Source of the DNA: Nocardia harenae NBRC 108248
GTDB lineage: Bacteria; Actinomycetota; Actinomycetes; Mycobacteriales; Mycobacteriaceae
Assembly: GCF_001612885.1 (NCBI RefSeq)
Contig: NZ_BDBH01000007.1
Location: forward strand, 372,001 to 436,000
Reading direction: 5' to 3'
DNA: 64,000 bases
Part shown: positions 17,506-27,935 of the stretch, in pieces
Layout: each line of letters starts with the position of its first letter
Numbering within the stretch: the first letter of the stretch is position 1
Notes under the pieces: generated by a model
Databases searched by the model: none
Told to the model about the DNA's origin: nothing
What the model saw: the letters and a program-made list of their open reading frames with translations, nothing else
Translations under genes and position numbers: made by a program

Positions 17506-17799
17506 TCAGCCGATGACGGCGTTCATGATGGTGCCCGCGCTGGTGGCGACCACGCCGCCGATCATCGCGCCCGCCACCATCTTCGGCGACTCCAGCCCGC
17601 CGCCGGTCCACTTCTCCCAGGCGAACTTGCCGCCCGCGAAGATGATCGCGACGATGCCCGCGAGCAGCACGAACCAGGTGAAGTAGCGGACGAGCTGCAG
17701 GAACTTGTCGGAGATCGGCGGCGCTTCCGGGCTGGGGTTACCGATCTGCGCCAGCGTGTCGTAGAACGCCAGGCTGTCGAGGGCGGAGGCCATGATCAT
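17506..17799 (-). CDS. Small two-helix membrane protein (copy A)
   Basis: A 97-residue protein with two hydrophobic segments, about 36-60 (FTWFVLLAGIVAIIFAGGKF) and 73-96 (GAMIGGVVATSAGTIMNAV). Size and layout resemble VirB2/TrbC pilin-like proteins, but I see no signal-peptide cleavage site and no secretion genes nearby. It is clearly paralogous to the divergent gene at 18083-18376; both share GNP.PEAPP.SDK, FAWEKW and IMNAV. ATG at 17799 has GGAG ten bases upstream; a second in-frame ATG lies at 17793. It is convergent with the TerD-vWA gene, nine bases away. Confidence 0.75.
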   Translation of the reverse strand: MIMASALDSLAFYDTLAQIGNPSPEAPPISDKFLQLVRYFTWFVLLAGIVAIIFAGGKFAWEKWTGGGLESPKMVAGAMIGGVVATSAGTIMNAVIG

Positions 17800-18082
17800 G
17801 GTCTGCTCACTCCGGATCGTGGGTCAGGGCGGGGAACAACTCATCGAATCGTATCCGGTCGCCGGGGTGGATGTGCCACGTCCGGCTCGAGTCGGCGCGC
17901 GTCGGCGGGTTCGCGCACGTCGATGCCGCCCGGCCGCGGCGGGGAGGGGGCAGCGCAGGGGCGGGCGGGGCAGCGCTGCGGCGCCGGCGGCGACGGGAGC
18001 GGAGTGCGGTGCTCGGGCCGTATCCTCGGTGGGTAGCGAATTGCCTGTTGGCAGAGCGGGTCCTGGAGAGGGGAGTGCAGCG
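17800..18082. promoter_or_regulatory. Divergent intergenic region between paired membrane-protein genes
   Basis: These 283 bases separate two divergent paralogues and must hold both promoters. I see no confident -10/-35 pair or operator. Open frames cross it on both strands, but they are Arg-rich and lack ribosome sites, so I do not call a gene. Confidence 0.45.
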
Positions 18083-18376
18083 GTGAGCATCATCCTGGCG
18101 TCGGTGGGGGACGCTTTCACGACGCTGGCCCAGGTGGGGAACCCGACACCGGAGGCACCGCCGCTGTCGGACAAGATCATGCAGTTCGTCCGGTACATCA
18201 CCTGGTTCGCGCTGCTCTCCGGCATCATCGCGATCATCTACGCCGGTGGCCGCTTCGCCTGGGAGAAGTGGAGCGGCAGCGGGCTGCAGTCGCCGAAGCA
18301 GATCGCGGGCGCCATGATCGGCGGCGTCGTCGCCACCAGCGCGGGCACCATCATGAACGCCGTGCTCAATATCTGA
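18083..18376 (+). CDS. Small two-helix membrane protein (copy B)
   Basis: A 97-residue paralogue of the 17506-17799 product with the same length and topology (ITWFALLSGIIAIIYAGGRF and GAMIGGVVATSAGTIMNAV). GTG at 18083 follows GAGAGGGGAG. It converges on the TerD-HNH gene, five bases away. Twin divergent copies suggest a two-component membrane assembly, such as a hetero-oligomer, linked to the Ter proteins. This is inference from arrangement alone. Confidence 0.75.
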   Translation: MSIILASVGDAFTTLAQVGNPTPEAPPLSDKIMQFVRYITWFALLSGIIAIIYAGGRFAWEKWSGSGLQSPKQIAGAMIGGVVATSAGTIMNAVLNI

Positions 18377-18381
18377 GGCGC

Positions 18382-20022
18382 TCAGATCCGGGCGCCCTTG
18401 GCCCGGTTGCAGCCCCGGCACAGGATCTGCAGGTTGGCGGCGCTGGTCGCGCCGCCCCTGCTGATCGGGATGATGTGGTCGAACTCCAGGTAGTGCCCAT
18501 CGCCGCACTCCACGCAGCGCCCGCCGTCGCGCTGCCACACCGCGGCCTTGACCTCCTGCGGGACGCTGCGCGAATCGCGCTGCCCCGGGCTGAGCACCAG
18601 CCGCTTCGCCACCCGCAGCGCGCCCTCCAGCACCGCCGCCACGTACTCCGGATCGGCCACCGTGAAGGTGGCGCCGCCGCGCGCCGAGGTCGCCGCGACC
18701 ACCACGTCGCCGCCCTCCACCCGCACCGAGACCACCCGCGCCCACGGCAGCTCGGTGCCGATGCCGTGGCCGGTGAAGCGCAGTTTCCTGTTGCTCGCGA
18801 TCAGCCTGCCCTCGGTGCGGCGCGGGCCGCGGGCCAGCATGCGCTGGTGTATCGCGGGCAGGTCCAGGTGCACCGCCTCCTCGGGGTCGAGGTGCAGCCC
18901 CTTGGCACGCACCAGCGGCAGCTCGCCGCCGCGGAGCCTGCTCAGGGTGTGGCCGCGCTGCATACGGCGGCGCAGGTCGTCGACGAGCGGGCCGCCGAGC
19001 CGGAGCTCGGTGACGGCGTGCTCGAAGGCGGCGAGCTCGTCGTCGAGCACCTCGCCGTCGGCGAAGGCGAAGGTGACCAGCCGCTCCACGTGCGCGATCC
19101 CGCTCTCCCGCAGCAGCTCCCGGCCCCGGTGCTCCTCGATGCGCCGATAGCGCAGCGCCGCGAGCAGCTCGTCCCAGCCGGTGCCGTCCAGGCCCTCGGT
19201 GGCGAGCAGCCTGCGGGCGCGCACCTGCCACTGCGCGAGGTACTCGGCGACCCGCTGCTCGCAGCGGCAGGGCGCCAGGCCGCCGAGTATCTTCCGGCGC
19301 AGCTCGGCGCCGCAGCGCGGGCAGCGCCGGGAGCCCGCGGGCACGTGCACGGCGGTCTCCGCGGTCCACTCGGTGCCGTCCCACCAGCGCAGCCGGGTGC
19401 GGTCGTCGGGGTCGGGGTGCCAGTCGGCGCGCTCGGGGGCGGGCGGCGGTGGCGGCGGGAGCACCCGCTGCGGGCGGGTGAGCTCCGGCCCGCGGCGCTC
19501 GGGTTCGGCCACGGCGACGCCGAATTCGGTGACCAGCCCGGCCAGCCCGCTCGCCCAGCCCTGGCCGACCGCGCGGAACCGCCAGCCCCCGTCGCGCCGG
19601 TAGAACTCGCCGAACATGAGCGCTCGCACCGGCTCCGCGCCGATGGCGGCGAACCGCGCGACCGGGCCGCTCGCGTCCAGCACCTCCAGCGTCAGCCCGG
19701 ACATCTCGGCGAAGGTGCCCTCGTCCAGCGCGCCGCCGATCACGATGCGGTGCACCGCCGGCTCGGTGCGCGGCAGCGAGACGCTGAGCCGCGCGGTGTG
19801 CGGCTCCGGCTGCTGATCCAGCGTGACGGCCTGGGAGAGGTGCCTCGGTGCGTTGAAGAACACCAGATCCCGGTCGGTGCGCACCAGGCCGCCCGGGCCG
19901 AGCAGCAGCGCGACCGCGTCCATCGCGTGTTCGGAGCGCCACGAAATCACCACGGCCAGCAGCGAACCCGGCACCTCGGTATGCGCGCCCCTGCTCAGCT
20001 CCGGTGTGGTCGATCGTTCCAT
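18382..20022 (-). CDS. TerD-DUF2510-TerB-like-HNH endonuclease fusion
   Basis: A 546-residue multidomain protein. A TerD domain (about 20-165; RTDRDLVFFNAP, EFYRRDGGWRFRAVGQGW) is followed by a Pro linker, a DUF2510 motif (DWHPDPDDRTRLRWWDGTEW) and a four-Cys zinc ribbon (CPRCGAEL...CRC). Next come a helical TerB-like region near 300-350 (VTFAFADGEVLDDELAAFE) and a PH/GRAM-like beta segment near 390-465. The C-terminal HNH nuclease (about 495-546) has CVECGDGHYLEFDHIIP, SAANLQILCRGCN and NRAKG. I prefer ATG at 20022; an upstream GTG at 20055 would add 11 residues, and neither has a clear ribosome site. TerD-nuclease fusions fit the idea of Ter systems acting against foreign DNA or processing nucleic acid under stress. 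The target is unknown. Confidence 0.85.
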   Translation of the reverse strand: MERSTTPELSRGAHTEVPGSLLAVVISWRSEHAMDAVALLLGPGGLVRTDRDLVFFNAPRHLSQAVTLDQQPEPHTARLSVSLPRTEPAVHRIVIGGALDEGTFAEMSGLTLEVLDASGPVARFAAIGAEPVRALMFGEFYRRDGGWRFRAVGQGWASGLAGLVTEFGVAVAEPERRGPELTRPQRVLPPPPPPAPERADWHPDPDDRTRLRWWDGTEWTAETAVHVPAGSRRCPRCGAELRRKILGGLAPCRCEQRVAEYLAQWQVRARRLLATEGLDGTGWDELLAALRYRRIEEHRGRELLRESGIAHVERLVTFAFADGEVLDDELAAFEHAVTELRLGGPLVDDLRRRMQRGHTLSRLRGGELPLVRAKGLHLDPEEAVHLDLPAIHQRMLARGPRRTEGRLIASNRKLRFTGHGIGTELPWARVVSVRVEGGDVVVAATSARGGATFTVADPEYVAAVLEGALRVAKRLVLSPGQRDSRSVPQEVKAAVWQRDGGRCVECGDGHYLEFDHIIPISRGGATSAANLQILCRGCNRAKGARI

Positions 20023-20158
20023 GGTGAAGGGAACTATGCCACGGGGCACCGACACGCCCGGACCGCCGCAGCCGGGTGACTTGTCGCTCGGCCGTGCCGT
20101 CCGGCGCGAGCCGGAGTACGGTGGCTGCGGATTCGCCGAGGTTCAGGAGATCAGCATC

Positions 20159-20406
20159 GTGGCCAGCCCCGCCCTGTCGCCCGCGCCCGTCAGCCAGGTA
20201 GAGCGGTGCAGCGGGGTGGTGAGCTGGTTCGATGCCGCGAAGGGGTTCGGGTTCCTGGTCGCGGATGACGACCCGGTGCCGGTCTTCGTGGCGTACACCG
20301 GGATCGAGGGGCCCGGCTACCGCACGCTGCACGCCGGGCAGGTGGTCACCTTCGAGCGCACCGTCGGGCCGCGCGGCCCCGAAGCGGGCGCGGTCCGCGC
20401 CGCGAG

Positions 20407-20410
<4 letters not shown>
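20159..20410 (+). CDS. Cold-shock-domain protein, divergent
   Basis: An 83-residue protein with one cold-shock domain. RNP1 is KGFGFL, and RNP2 is VFVAYT where the family usually has VFVH.S, so one aromatic/His nucleic-acid contact is replaced by Ala. The start GTG at 20159 has AGGAG upstream. It is divergent from the TerD-HNH gene and its stop overlaps the pabAB stop by four bases. Binding of single-stranded RNA or DNA is expected from the family; the odd RNP2 may weaken it. Confidence 0.82.
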
Positions 20411-22581
<2,171 letters not shown>

Positions 22582-22669
22582 CGTGCCCCGAACCCTACGC
22601 CGAGCAGCACCGGAGCAACTGATTCCGCGCGCCTTCAGTTGTCCGGCGGAGCTAGGGCAGAATGTCGGC

Positions 22670-23722
22670 ATGTCTGTAGCGCAACCGGCCGACGTGAAAC
22701 GTGATGTCGTCGACTTCGCGGTCGTCGGCGAGTGGATGGAAGAGCGGGGCCTGCCCGGCGGGCCGTTCGAGGACGTGGCGGCGCTCGGCGGCGGCACCCA
22801 GAACATCATGCTGAAGTTCCGCCGCGGCGGCCGCGAGTACGTGCTGCGCCGCGGCCCCGAGCACCTGCGCTCCAAGTCCAACGAGGTGATCCGCCGCGAG
22901 GCCAGGCTGCTCGCCGCGCTGAACGGCACCGACGTCCGCGCGCCGCGGGTGATCGCCGCCAACCCGGACGAGACCCTGATCGGCGCCGTCTTCTACCTGA
23001 TGGAGCCGATCACCGGCTTCAACCCGCAGACCGAACTCCCCGAGCCGCACGCCAGCGACCCCGAGCTCCGCCGGGGCATGGGACTCTCCGCGGTCGAGGC
23101 CATCGCCCGGCTCGGCGCGCTCGACTACCGCGAACTCGGCCTCGAGGACTACGGCCGCCCGGACGGCTTCCTGGAGCGCCAGGTGCCGCGCTGGCTCGGC
23201 GAGCTGGAGTCGTATACGCAGAACGAGGGGTACCCCGGGCCCCGGATCCCCGGCGTCGAGGCGGTCGGCGACTGGCTGGAGCGCAACCGCCCCGCCGAGT
23301 GGACGCCCGGCATCCTGCACGGCGACTGCCACCTCGCGAACATCATGTTCTCCTACGACGGCCCCGAGGTCGCCGCGCTGGTCGACTGGGAGATGTCGAC
23401 CATCGGCGACCCGCTGCTCGACCTGGGCTGGCAGCTCGCCACCCGCCCGGAGCCGGGCACCACCGGCGCCGCGCTGGTCGGGCTGCTCGGCGCGGCGGGC
23501 GGGCTGCCGAGCGCGGCCGAGATGGTCGAGCACTACGGCCGCTTCTCCAGCCGCGACCTGCGCGCCGTCGACTGGTACACCGTGCTCGCCTGTTTCAAGC
23601 TCGGCATCGTGCTCGAGGGCACGCACGCCCGCGCCTTCGCGGGCAAGGCGGCCACGCAGGTCGGCGACTTCCTGCACGCCATCACCCTCGAACTTTTCGA
23701 GCGGGCGCAGCGGCTGATGTAG
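22670..23722 (+). CDS. Phosphotransferase-family protein (APH/ACAD10-like)
   Basis: A 350-residue aminoglycoside-phosphotransferase-fold protein. It has an N-lobe with GGGTQNIMLKF, YVLRRGP with a candidate ATP-binding residue, the catalytic loop HGDCHLANIMF, and the metal-binding VDWEMSTIGDP. It resembles the acyl-CoA-dehydrogenase-associated kinases (FadE36/ACAD10-11 type) more than true drug-resistance enzymes, so a hydroxyacyl substrate is possible. It is divergent from pabAB across 88 bases that include an inverted repeat (CAACTGA / TCAGTTG). The alcohol dehydrogenase follows on the same strand after 132 bases. Confidence 0.85.
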   Translation: MSVAQPADVKRDVVDFAVVGEWMEERGLPGGPFEDVAALGGGTQNIMLKFRRGGREYVLRRGPEHLRSKSNEVIRREARLLAALNGTDVRAPRVIAANPDETLIGAVFYLMEPITGFNPQTELPEPHASDPELRRGMGLSAVEAIARLGALDYRELGLEDYGRPDGFLERQVPRWLGELESYTQNEGYPGPRIPGVEAVGDWLERNRPAEWTPGILHGDCHLANIMFSYDGPEVAALVDWEMSTIGDPLLDLGWQLATRPEPGTTGAALVGLLGAAGGLPSAAEMVEHYGRFSSRDLRAVDWYTVLACFKLGIVLEGTHARAFAGKAATQVGDFLHAITLELFERAQRLM

Positions 23723-23725
23723 TAC

Positions 23726-23739
23726 TGCAACGTGTTCAG
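23726..23739. promoter_or_regulatory. Near-match to KstR-type operator
   Basis: TGCAACGTGTTCAG fits TnnAACnnGTTnnA except for the final base. It lies 55 bases upstream of a perfect match, immediately after the phosphotransferase stop. Confidence 0.3.
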
Positions 23740-23780
23740 CCGATCGACCGATCTTCGGCAGGCGAATTTCGCGACAACAC

Positions 23781-23794
23781 TAGAACGTGTTCCA
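23781..23794. promoter_or_regulatory. KstR-type palindromic operator upstream of alcohol dehydrogenase
   Basis: TAGAACGTGTTCCA matches the published KstR consensus TnnAACnnGTTnnA at every fixed position, 61 bases before the dehydrogenase ATG. KstR is the TetR-family repressor of sterol-degradation genes in mycobacteria and rhodococci. A 14-base degenerate motif can occur by chance, but its place in a promoter-sized gap is suggestive. Confidence 0.5.
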
Positions 23795-23854
23795 ATCTTC
23801 TCGTAGTGTAAGGACTGTCACAGTCAGCCATGCGCATGCGAGAGGTCGACGCGA

Positions 23855-24985
23855 ATGAAGACGAAGGGCGCGATCCTGTGGGGGATCGACGAGCCGTGGT
23901 CGGTGGAGGAGATCGAGGTCGGTGACCCGGTCGCCAGCGAGGTGCAGATCCAGCTGGAGACAGCGGGGATGTGCCACTCCGACCACCACATCGTGACCGG
24001 CGCGACACCGATGCCGTCCTTCCCGGTGATGGGCGGCCACGAGGGCGCGGGCGTGATCACCAAGGTCGGCCCGAACGTCCCCGGCGACCTGGCCGTCGGC
24101 GACCACGTGGTGCTCTCCTTCATCCCCGCCTGCGGCCGCTGTCCGGCCTGCGTGAGCGGCAATATGGCGCTCTGCGACCTCGGCATGGGGCTGCTCATGG
24201 GCCAGGCCATCAGCGACGGCACCTACCGCATCCAGGCGCGCGGGCAGAACGTCATCCCCATGTGCCTGCTCGGCACCTTCTCGCCCTACATGACGGTGCA
24301 CCACACCTCGGTGGTGAAGATCGACCCGACCGTCCCGTTCGAGGTCGCCTGCCTGGTCGGCTGCGGCGTGCCCACCGGCTTCGGCTCGTCCACGCACGTG
24401 GCGAACGTGATGCCGGGCGAGACCGTGGTGATCGCGGGCATCGGCGGCGTCGGCATGAGCGCGCTGCAGGGCGCGGTGCTCGCCGGCGCGTCCAAGGTGG
24501 TCGCCATCGACCCGAACCCGTGGAAGCGCGAGCAGGCGCAGAAGTTCGGCGCCACGCACGCCTACGCCAGCATGGCCGAGGCGATCGTCCCGCTCATGGA
24601 GGCCACCGAGGGCCGGATGGCGGAGAAGGTCGTGCTCACCATGGGCGAGATGCACGGCGACTACATCGAGGAGGGGCTCACCCTCACCGGCAAGGCAGGC
24701 ACCGTCGTGGTCACCTCGATGGGCCGGATGGACGCCTTCGACGTCAAGCTGAACAGCTTCCTGCTCTCCATGCTGCAGAAGACCGTCAAGGGCTGCATCT
24801 TCGGCGGCGGCAACGCCCGCCAGGACATCCCCGCGCTGCTCCGGCTCTACAAGTCCGGCCAGCTCAACCTGGACGACATGGTGACTCGCAGCTACCGGCT
24901 GGAGGACATCAACCAGGGCTATCAGGACATGCTGGACGGCAAGAACATCCGGGGCATCATCAAGTACTCGGACGCCGATCGCTGA
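23855..24985 (+). CDS. NDMA-type zinc alcohol dehydrogenase
   Basis: A 376-residue medium-chain zinc dehydrogenase. Catalytic zinc ligands are in GMCHSDHH and GGHEGAG; the structural zinc loop is CGRCPACVSGNMALC; the Rossmann motif is GIGGVGM. Sequence features such as MGLLMGQAISDGTYR and GGGNARQDIP match the actinobacterial NDMA-dependent alcohol dehydrogenase family, whose tightly bound cofactor is recycled through mycofactocin. ATG at 23855 opens the expected N-terminus MKTKGAILWG. Likely substrates are primary or sterol-side-chain alcohols. The KstR-like operator upstream would make it sterol-responsive. No mycofactocin genes are in the window. Confidence 0.88.
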   Translation: MKTKGAILWGIDEPWSVEEIEVGDPVASEVQIQLETAGMCHSDHHIVTGATPMPSFPVMGGHEGAGVITKVGPNVPGDLAVGDHVVLSFIPACGRCPACVSGNMALCDLGMGLLMGQAISDGTYRIQARGQNVIPMCLLGTFSPYMTVHHTSVVKIDPTVPFEVACLVGCGVPTGFGSSTHVANVMPGETVVIAGIGGVGMSALQGAVLAGASKVVAIDPNPWKREQAQKFGATHAYASMAEAIVPLMEATEGRMAEKVVLTMGEMHGDYIEEGLTLTGKAGTVVVTSMGRMDAFDVKLNSFLLSMLQKTVKGCIFGGGNARQDIPALLRLYKSGQLNLDDMVTRSYRLEDINQGYQDMLDGKNIRGIIKYSDADR

Positions 24986-25028
24986 TCGCCGCCGCTCCGG
25001 ACCGGCCGCTTCCCCTAGGCTCGGTGGC

Positions 25029-25862
25029 GTGCGCGCCTTCGAGGAACTACGGAACTGGCCGGTCGGGAATGCCGCTGCGGGGGTCGTCACGGCCGGCGGA
25101 TCGCCGACGACCACCGGTGCCGCGGATCACGTCTTCCGCCTCGCCTCGGTGACGAAACCCCTGGTGGCGTACGCGGTTCTGATTGCGATAGAGGAGGGCG
25201 CGCTCGAGCTCGACCAGCCGGCCGGTCCGCCCGGCGCCACCGTGCGGCACCTGCTCGCGCACACCTCCGGCCTCGCCTTCAACAGTCGCGAGGTGGTCGC
25301 TGAACCGGGCGCCAAGCGGATCTACTCCAGCGCCGGTTTCGAGCTGCTCGCCGAGCTGGTCGAGGCCGAGAGCGGGATCGCCTTCCCGGAGTACCTGCGG
25401 GAGGCGGTTTTCGAACCGCTCGGTATGGTTCACTCGGCGCTGGACGGCCCGGCCGGGCACGGCGCCACCTCCTCGGTGGCCGACCTGATCCGGTTCGCTG
25501 CTGAGTTGCTGGACCCCGCCCTGATCTCCGCGGAGACCCACGGCGCGGCGACCACCGTGCAGTTCCCCGGGCTCGACGGCATCCTCCCCGGCTACGGCAG
25601 GCAGCGCCCCAACGACTGGGGACTCGGTTTCGAAATCCGCGACGGGAAGTCCCCGCACTGGACCGGGAGCACGAATTCCGGCCGCTCGTACGGTCATTTC
25701 GGCCAGTCGGGGACCTTTCTGTGGGTGGACCCGGAAATTCGGGTGGCGTGCGTCGCGCTGAGCGACGAGAATTTCGGGGACTGGGCTCGGGGGGCCTGGC
25801 CCGCGTTCAGCGACGCGGTGATCGCCGAGAAGTCACTCGCGACCAACACGGGGGTCGAGTAA
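25029..25862 (+). CDS. Serine beta-lactamase-fold hydrolase
   Basis: A 277-residue beta-lactamase/class C-like protein. SVTK near 40 is the S-x-x-K nucleophile motif, YSSAGFE near 100 is the Y-x-(S/N) motif, and HFGQSGTF near 232 stands where KTG-like HxG is usual. LLAHTSGL is also typical. GTG at 25029 is used. No signal peptide is visible, so it is probably cytosolic. Family members act as esterases or peptidases, and the substrate cannot be read from sequence. Confidence 0.82.
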   Translation: MRAFEELRNWPVGNAAAGVVTAGGSPTTTGAADHVFRLASVTKPLVAYAVLIAIEEGALELDQPAGPPGATVRHLLAHTSGLAFNSREVVAEPGAKRIYSSAGFELLAELVEAESGIAFPEYLREAVFEPLGMVHSALDGPAGHGATSSVADLIRFAAELLDPALISAETHGAATTVQFPGLDGILPGYGRQRPNDWGLGFEIRDGKSPHWTGSTNSGRSYGHFGQSGTFLWVDPEIRVACVALSDENFGDWARGAWPAFSDAVIAEKSLATNTGVE

Positions 25863-25901
25863 CACGTGTAACTCCGAGCACTCCAGTACACTCGGGCAAC
25901 G

Positions 25902-25950
25902 CCAGCTTCGTCGGGCCGTTGGGGAAGACGTCCCTCGTCGAAGCTGGAGG
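25902..25950 (+). promoter_or_regulatory. 5'-UTR hairpin abutting the DUF3145 ribosome site
   Basis: CCAGCTTCG (25902-25910) and CGAAGCTGG (25939-25947) form a perfect 9-bp inverted repeat. The right arm ends in the first GG of the ribosome site GGAGG (25946-25950). The 28-base loop has a smaller internal GGGA/TCCC stem. Pairing would partly mask the ribosome site, so a translational switch is possible. Confidence 0.45.
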
Positions 25951-25955
25951 TGTCA

Positions 25956-26489
25956 ATGGTGCGCGCATCGAGTCAGTTCTCTGATGCGACGGCGGGCGTG
26001 GTCTACATCCACTCCTCGCCTGCCGCGCTGTGCCCGCACGTCGAGTGGGCCCTGACCTCGGCGCTCGGCGCCCCCGCCAAGCTCACCTGGACCGGTCAGC
26101 CCGCCGCCGCGGGCCAGCTCCGCGCCACCAGTGACTGGGTCGGCCCGGTCGGCACCGCCGCCCGGATCGCCCGGTCGCTGCGCGACTGGCCGGTGCTGCG
26201 CTTCGAGGTGACCGAGGATCCGAGCGACGGCGTCGACGGCGAGCGCTACAGCTTCGTCCCCGGGCTCGGGCTGTGGCACGGCAGCACCAGCGCCAACGGC
26301 GACGTCCAGGTCGGTGAGATGCGGCTGCGCTCGATGCTCGACGCGGCCCGCGAGATCGGGCGGTACTACGACCTCTCCGCCGAGATCGAGCGCGCGCTCG
26401 GCACCGCGTGGGACGAGGAGCTCGAGGCGTTCCGGGGTGGGTACGAGGGCGGTGCCGAGGTCACCTGGCTGCGCCGGGAGGTGGGTTGA
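25956..26489 (+). CDS. DUF3145-family protein
   Basis: A 177-residue protein with the DUF3145 pattern found across mycolic-acid actinomycetes: GVVYIHSSPAALCPHVEWAL at the N-terminus, DWPVLRFEVTEDPS in the middle and a C-terminal helical stretch (AAREIGRYYDLSAEIERALG). ATG at 25956 follows GGAGG; a GTG at 25950 overlaps that site and is less likely. The function is unknown. Its wide conservation suggests a housekeeping role. It marks the end of the ordinary left-hand region before the accessory operon. Confidence 0.82.
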   Translation: MVRASSQFSDATAGVVYIHSSPAALCPHVEWALTSALGAPAKLTWTGQPAAAGQLRATSDWVGPVGTAARIARSLRDWPVLRFEVTEDPSDGVDGERYSFVPGLGLWHGSTSANGDVQVGEMRLRSMLDAAREIGRYYDLSAEIERALGTAWDEELEAFRGGYEGGAEVTWLRREVG

Positions 26490-26600
26490 GTATCGATTGA
26501 AAGTGGCCCTGCTGCAGGCACGTGTACCGTTCTCGTGGTCGAGCCGCTTTCGGTCGAACAGCCGATATCGCAGCAGATTGCGGCACGGTAAGTTCGCCGG

Positions 26601-27935
26601 ATGGACCCGCAGACGCAGCCCTCCATCTACCGTGAGCATGTTCGGTGGCTGTGGCGGCGTATCGCCGCGGCACCGATCCCGGACCTGCTGATCACCGGGG
26701 CGGTGGACAGTGGTAAATCGACGTTCTTCCGTGAACTCGTGGCGAAGCAGCCGCATGCGGGCAAGCAGGTCGTCTACCGGTACTGGGACCTTCTCCGGAC
26801 GCCGCGCGCCCGCACCGGCGACGGCTTTCGCGCGCAACTCGCCAAATCGCTCGCACTCACGGCGATCGGCTCGATCGACACGCACCTGGACAACCTTTCG
26901 CACCTTCTGAACACCGGCTATCCCGACCAAAGGGTGGTCCTGGTACTTGATCACTGGGACGATGCCCAGGAGAACTACGCCACATGTGTGGATATCGAGG
27001 CGCTGGAGGATCTTCACGAATTCGTGCGGACTTCGCAGCACGACGTCGATGACGGGGTGACGGCTCGGCTCGGGCTGATCATGGTGACGAGGTTTCCCGA
27101 CACCGGCATGTTCTTGAACTACGTCTACCGGAACCGTGGCCAGAAGCCCGGTTTGGTTCGGATATCCGGACACGCCGAACGACTGTTCACGAATGTTCAC
27201 CCGTTCCCCTTCCTCGGGTGGCGGGAGAGCAAGGAACTGGTCGCTGGTCTCGGGGCCCACGATGTCGACGGCATCGTGGCGGCATGCGGTGGTTGGGTGG
27301 GGCTCCTGGCAATTGCCGCGCAGAAGGCGACATCGGGTGCAGGCGCTGTATCGGCGGACGAACTGGATCTGACGGCGGACATCTTTCATCTGCTGAACAA
27401 AACATTGCTGGCCGGTATCGCAGCGAGTCGTGAGTGTGACCACGCTCAGGCGTGGGTGCATGTGATTCGCGATATAGCACAGGGGGCAGATCCGCAGGCC
27501 AAGTACGCTCTGCCCGTCGTCGAGGACGCTCCGGTTCACCACGGGTTGGACCGCCTGCCCCGCGCGCTGCGCGAGTATCTGTCGCCGGAACCGCTGCTTG
27601 TGGTCGATTCCGATGGCCTCGAATCCGTGCTCGCTATATCGGGGGAGACAACTGCCGACGCGCTGTTCCCGATCGTCGAAGCGGTGCGGCAACGGTTCGG
27701 GATCGCGGTCGGTGGGGTCCGCTGGTGGCGACCGGCCGATGGCCCGGTCCCCCTCGACGACCCGCGCGTTCGGCTCGTGGTCCTGTCGGACCGCGCTGGG
27801 TCGACGGTGGCCGATGCGGAGGTGTCAACCGACGTCACGGTGCTGCCGCCCGGCCTTGCAGTCGCCGAAAGCCGGCTGGTGGGTTCGCATTCGAGCGCGG
27901 CCGACATCACCGTCGACGAGGGGGCGTCCCAGTGA
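26601..27935 (+). CDS. P-loop NTPase (STAND/AAA-like), gene 1 of novel operon
   Basis: A 444-residue protein. Walker A is GAVDSGKST (33-41) and a candidate Walker B is VVLVLDHWDD (Asp117). A conserved-looking LIMVTRFPD follows near 155 (sensor-like), then GWVGLLAIAA near 230, the place of the GxP region in STAND ATPases. The C-terminal 150 residues have a beta-rich pattern and no family I know. The region is less GC-rich than its neighbours. Its TGA overlaps the GTG of the next gene by four bases. A role with the next NTPase as a sensing or clamp-like ATPase is inference. ATG at 26601 lacks a strong ribosome site; no better start is seen. Confidence 0.6.
   Translation: MDPQTQPSIYREHVRWLWRRIAAAPIPDLLITGAVDSGKSTFFRELVAKQPHAGKQVVYRYWDLLRTPRARTGDGFRAQLAKSLALTAIGSIDTHLDNLSHLLNTGYPDQRVVLVLDHWDDAQENYATCVDIEALEDLHEFVRTSQHDVDDGVTARLGLIMVTRFPDTGMFLNYVYRNRGQKPGLVRISGHAERLFTNVHPFPFLGWRESKELVAGLGAHDVDGIVAACGGWVGLLAIAAQKATSGAGAVSADELDLTADIFHLLNKTLLAGIAASRECDHAQAWVHVIRDIAQGADPQAKYALPVVEDAPVHHGLDRLPRALREYLSPEPLLVVDSDGLESVLAISGETTADALFPIVEAVRQRFGIAVGGVRWWRPADGPVPLDDPRVRLVVLSDRAGSTVADAEVSTDVTVLPPGLAVAESRLVGSHSSAADITVDEGASQ

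Noticed and set aside
17807..17880. C-terminal-looking sequence HIHPGDRIRFDELFPALTHDPE on the - strand upstream of the small membrane gene
   Set aside because: It looks protein-like at its end, but the frame upstream is Arg-rich with no start or ribosome site within the intergenic region.
25029..25862. Antibiotic-resistance beta-lactamase
   Set aside because: It has the fold and an SxxK motif but no signal peptide and a poor KTG-equivalent; general hydrolase is the safer call.
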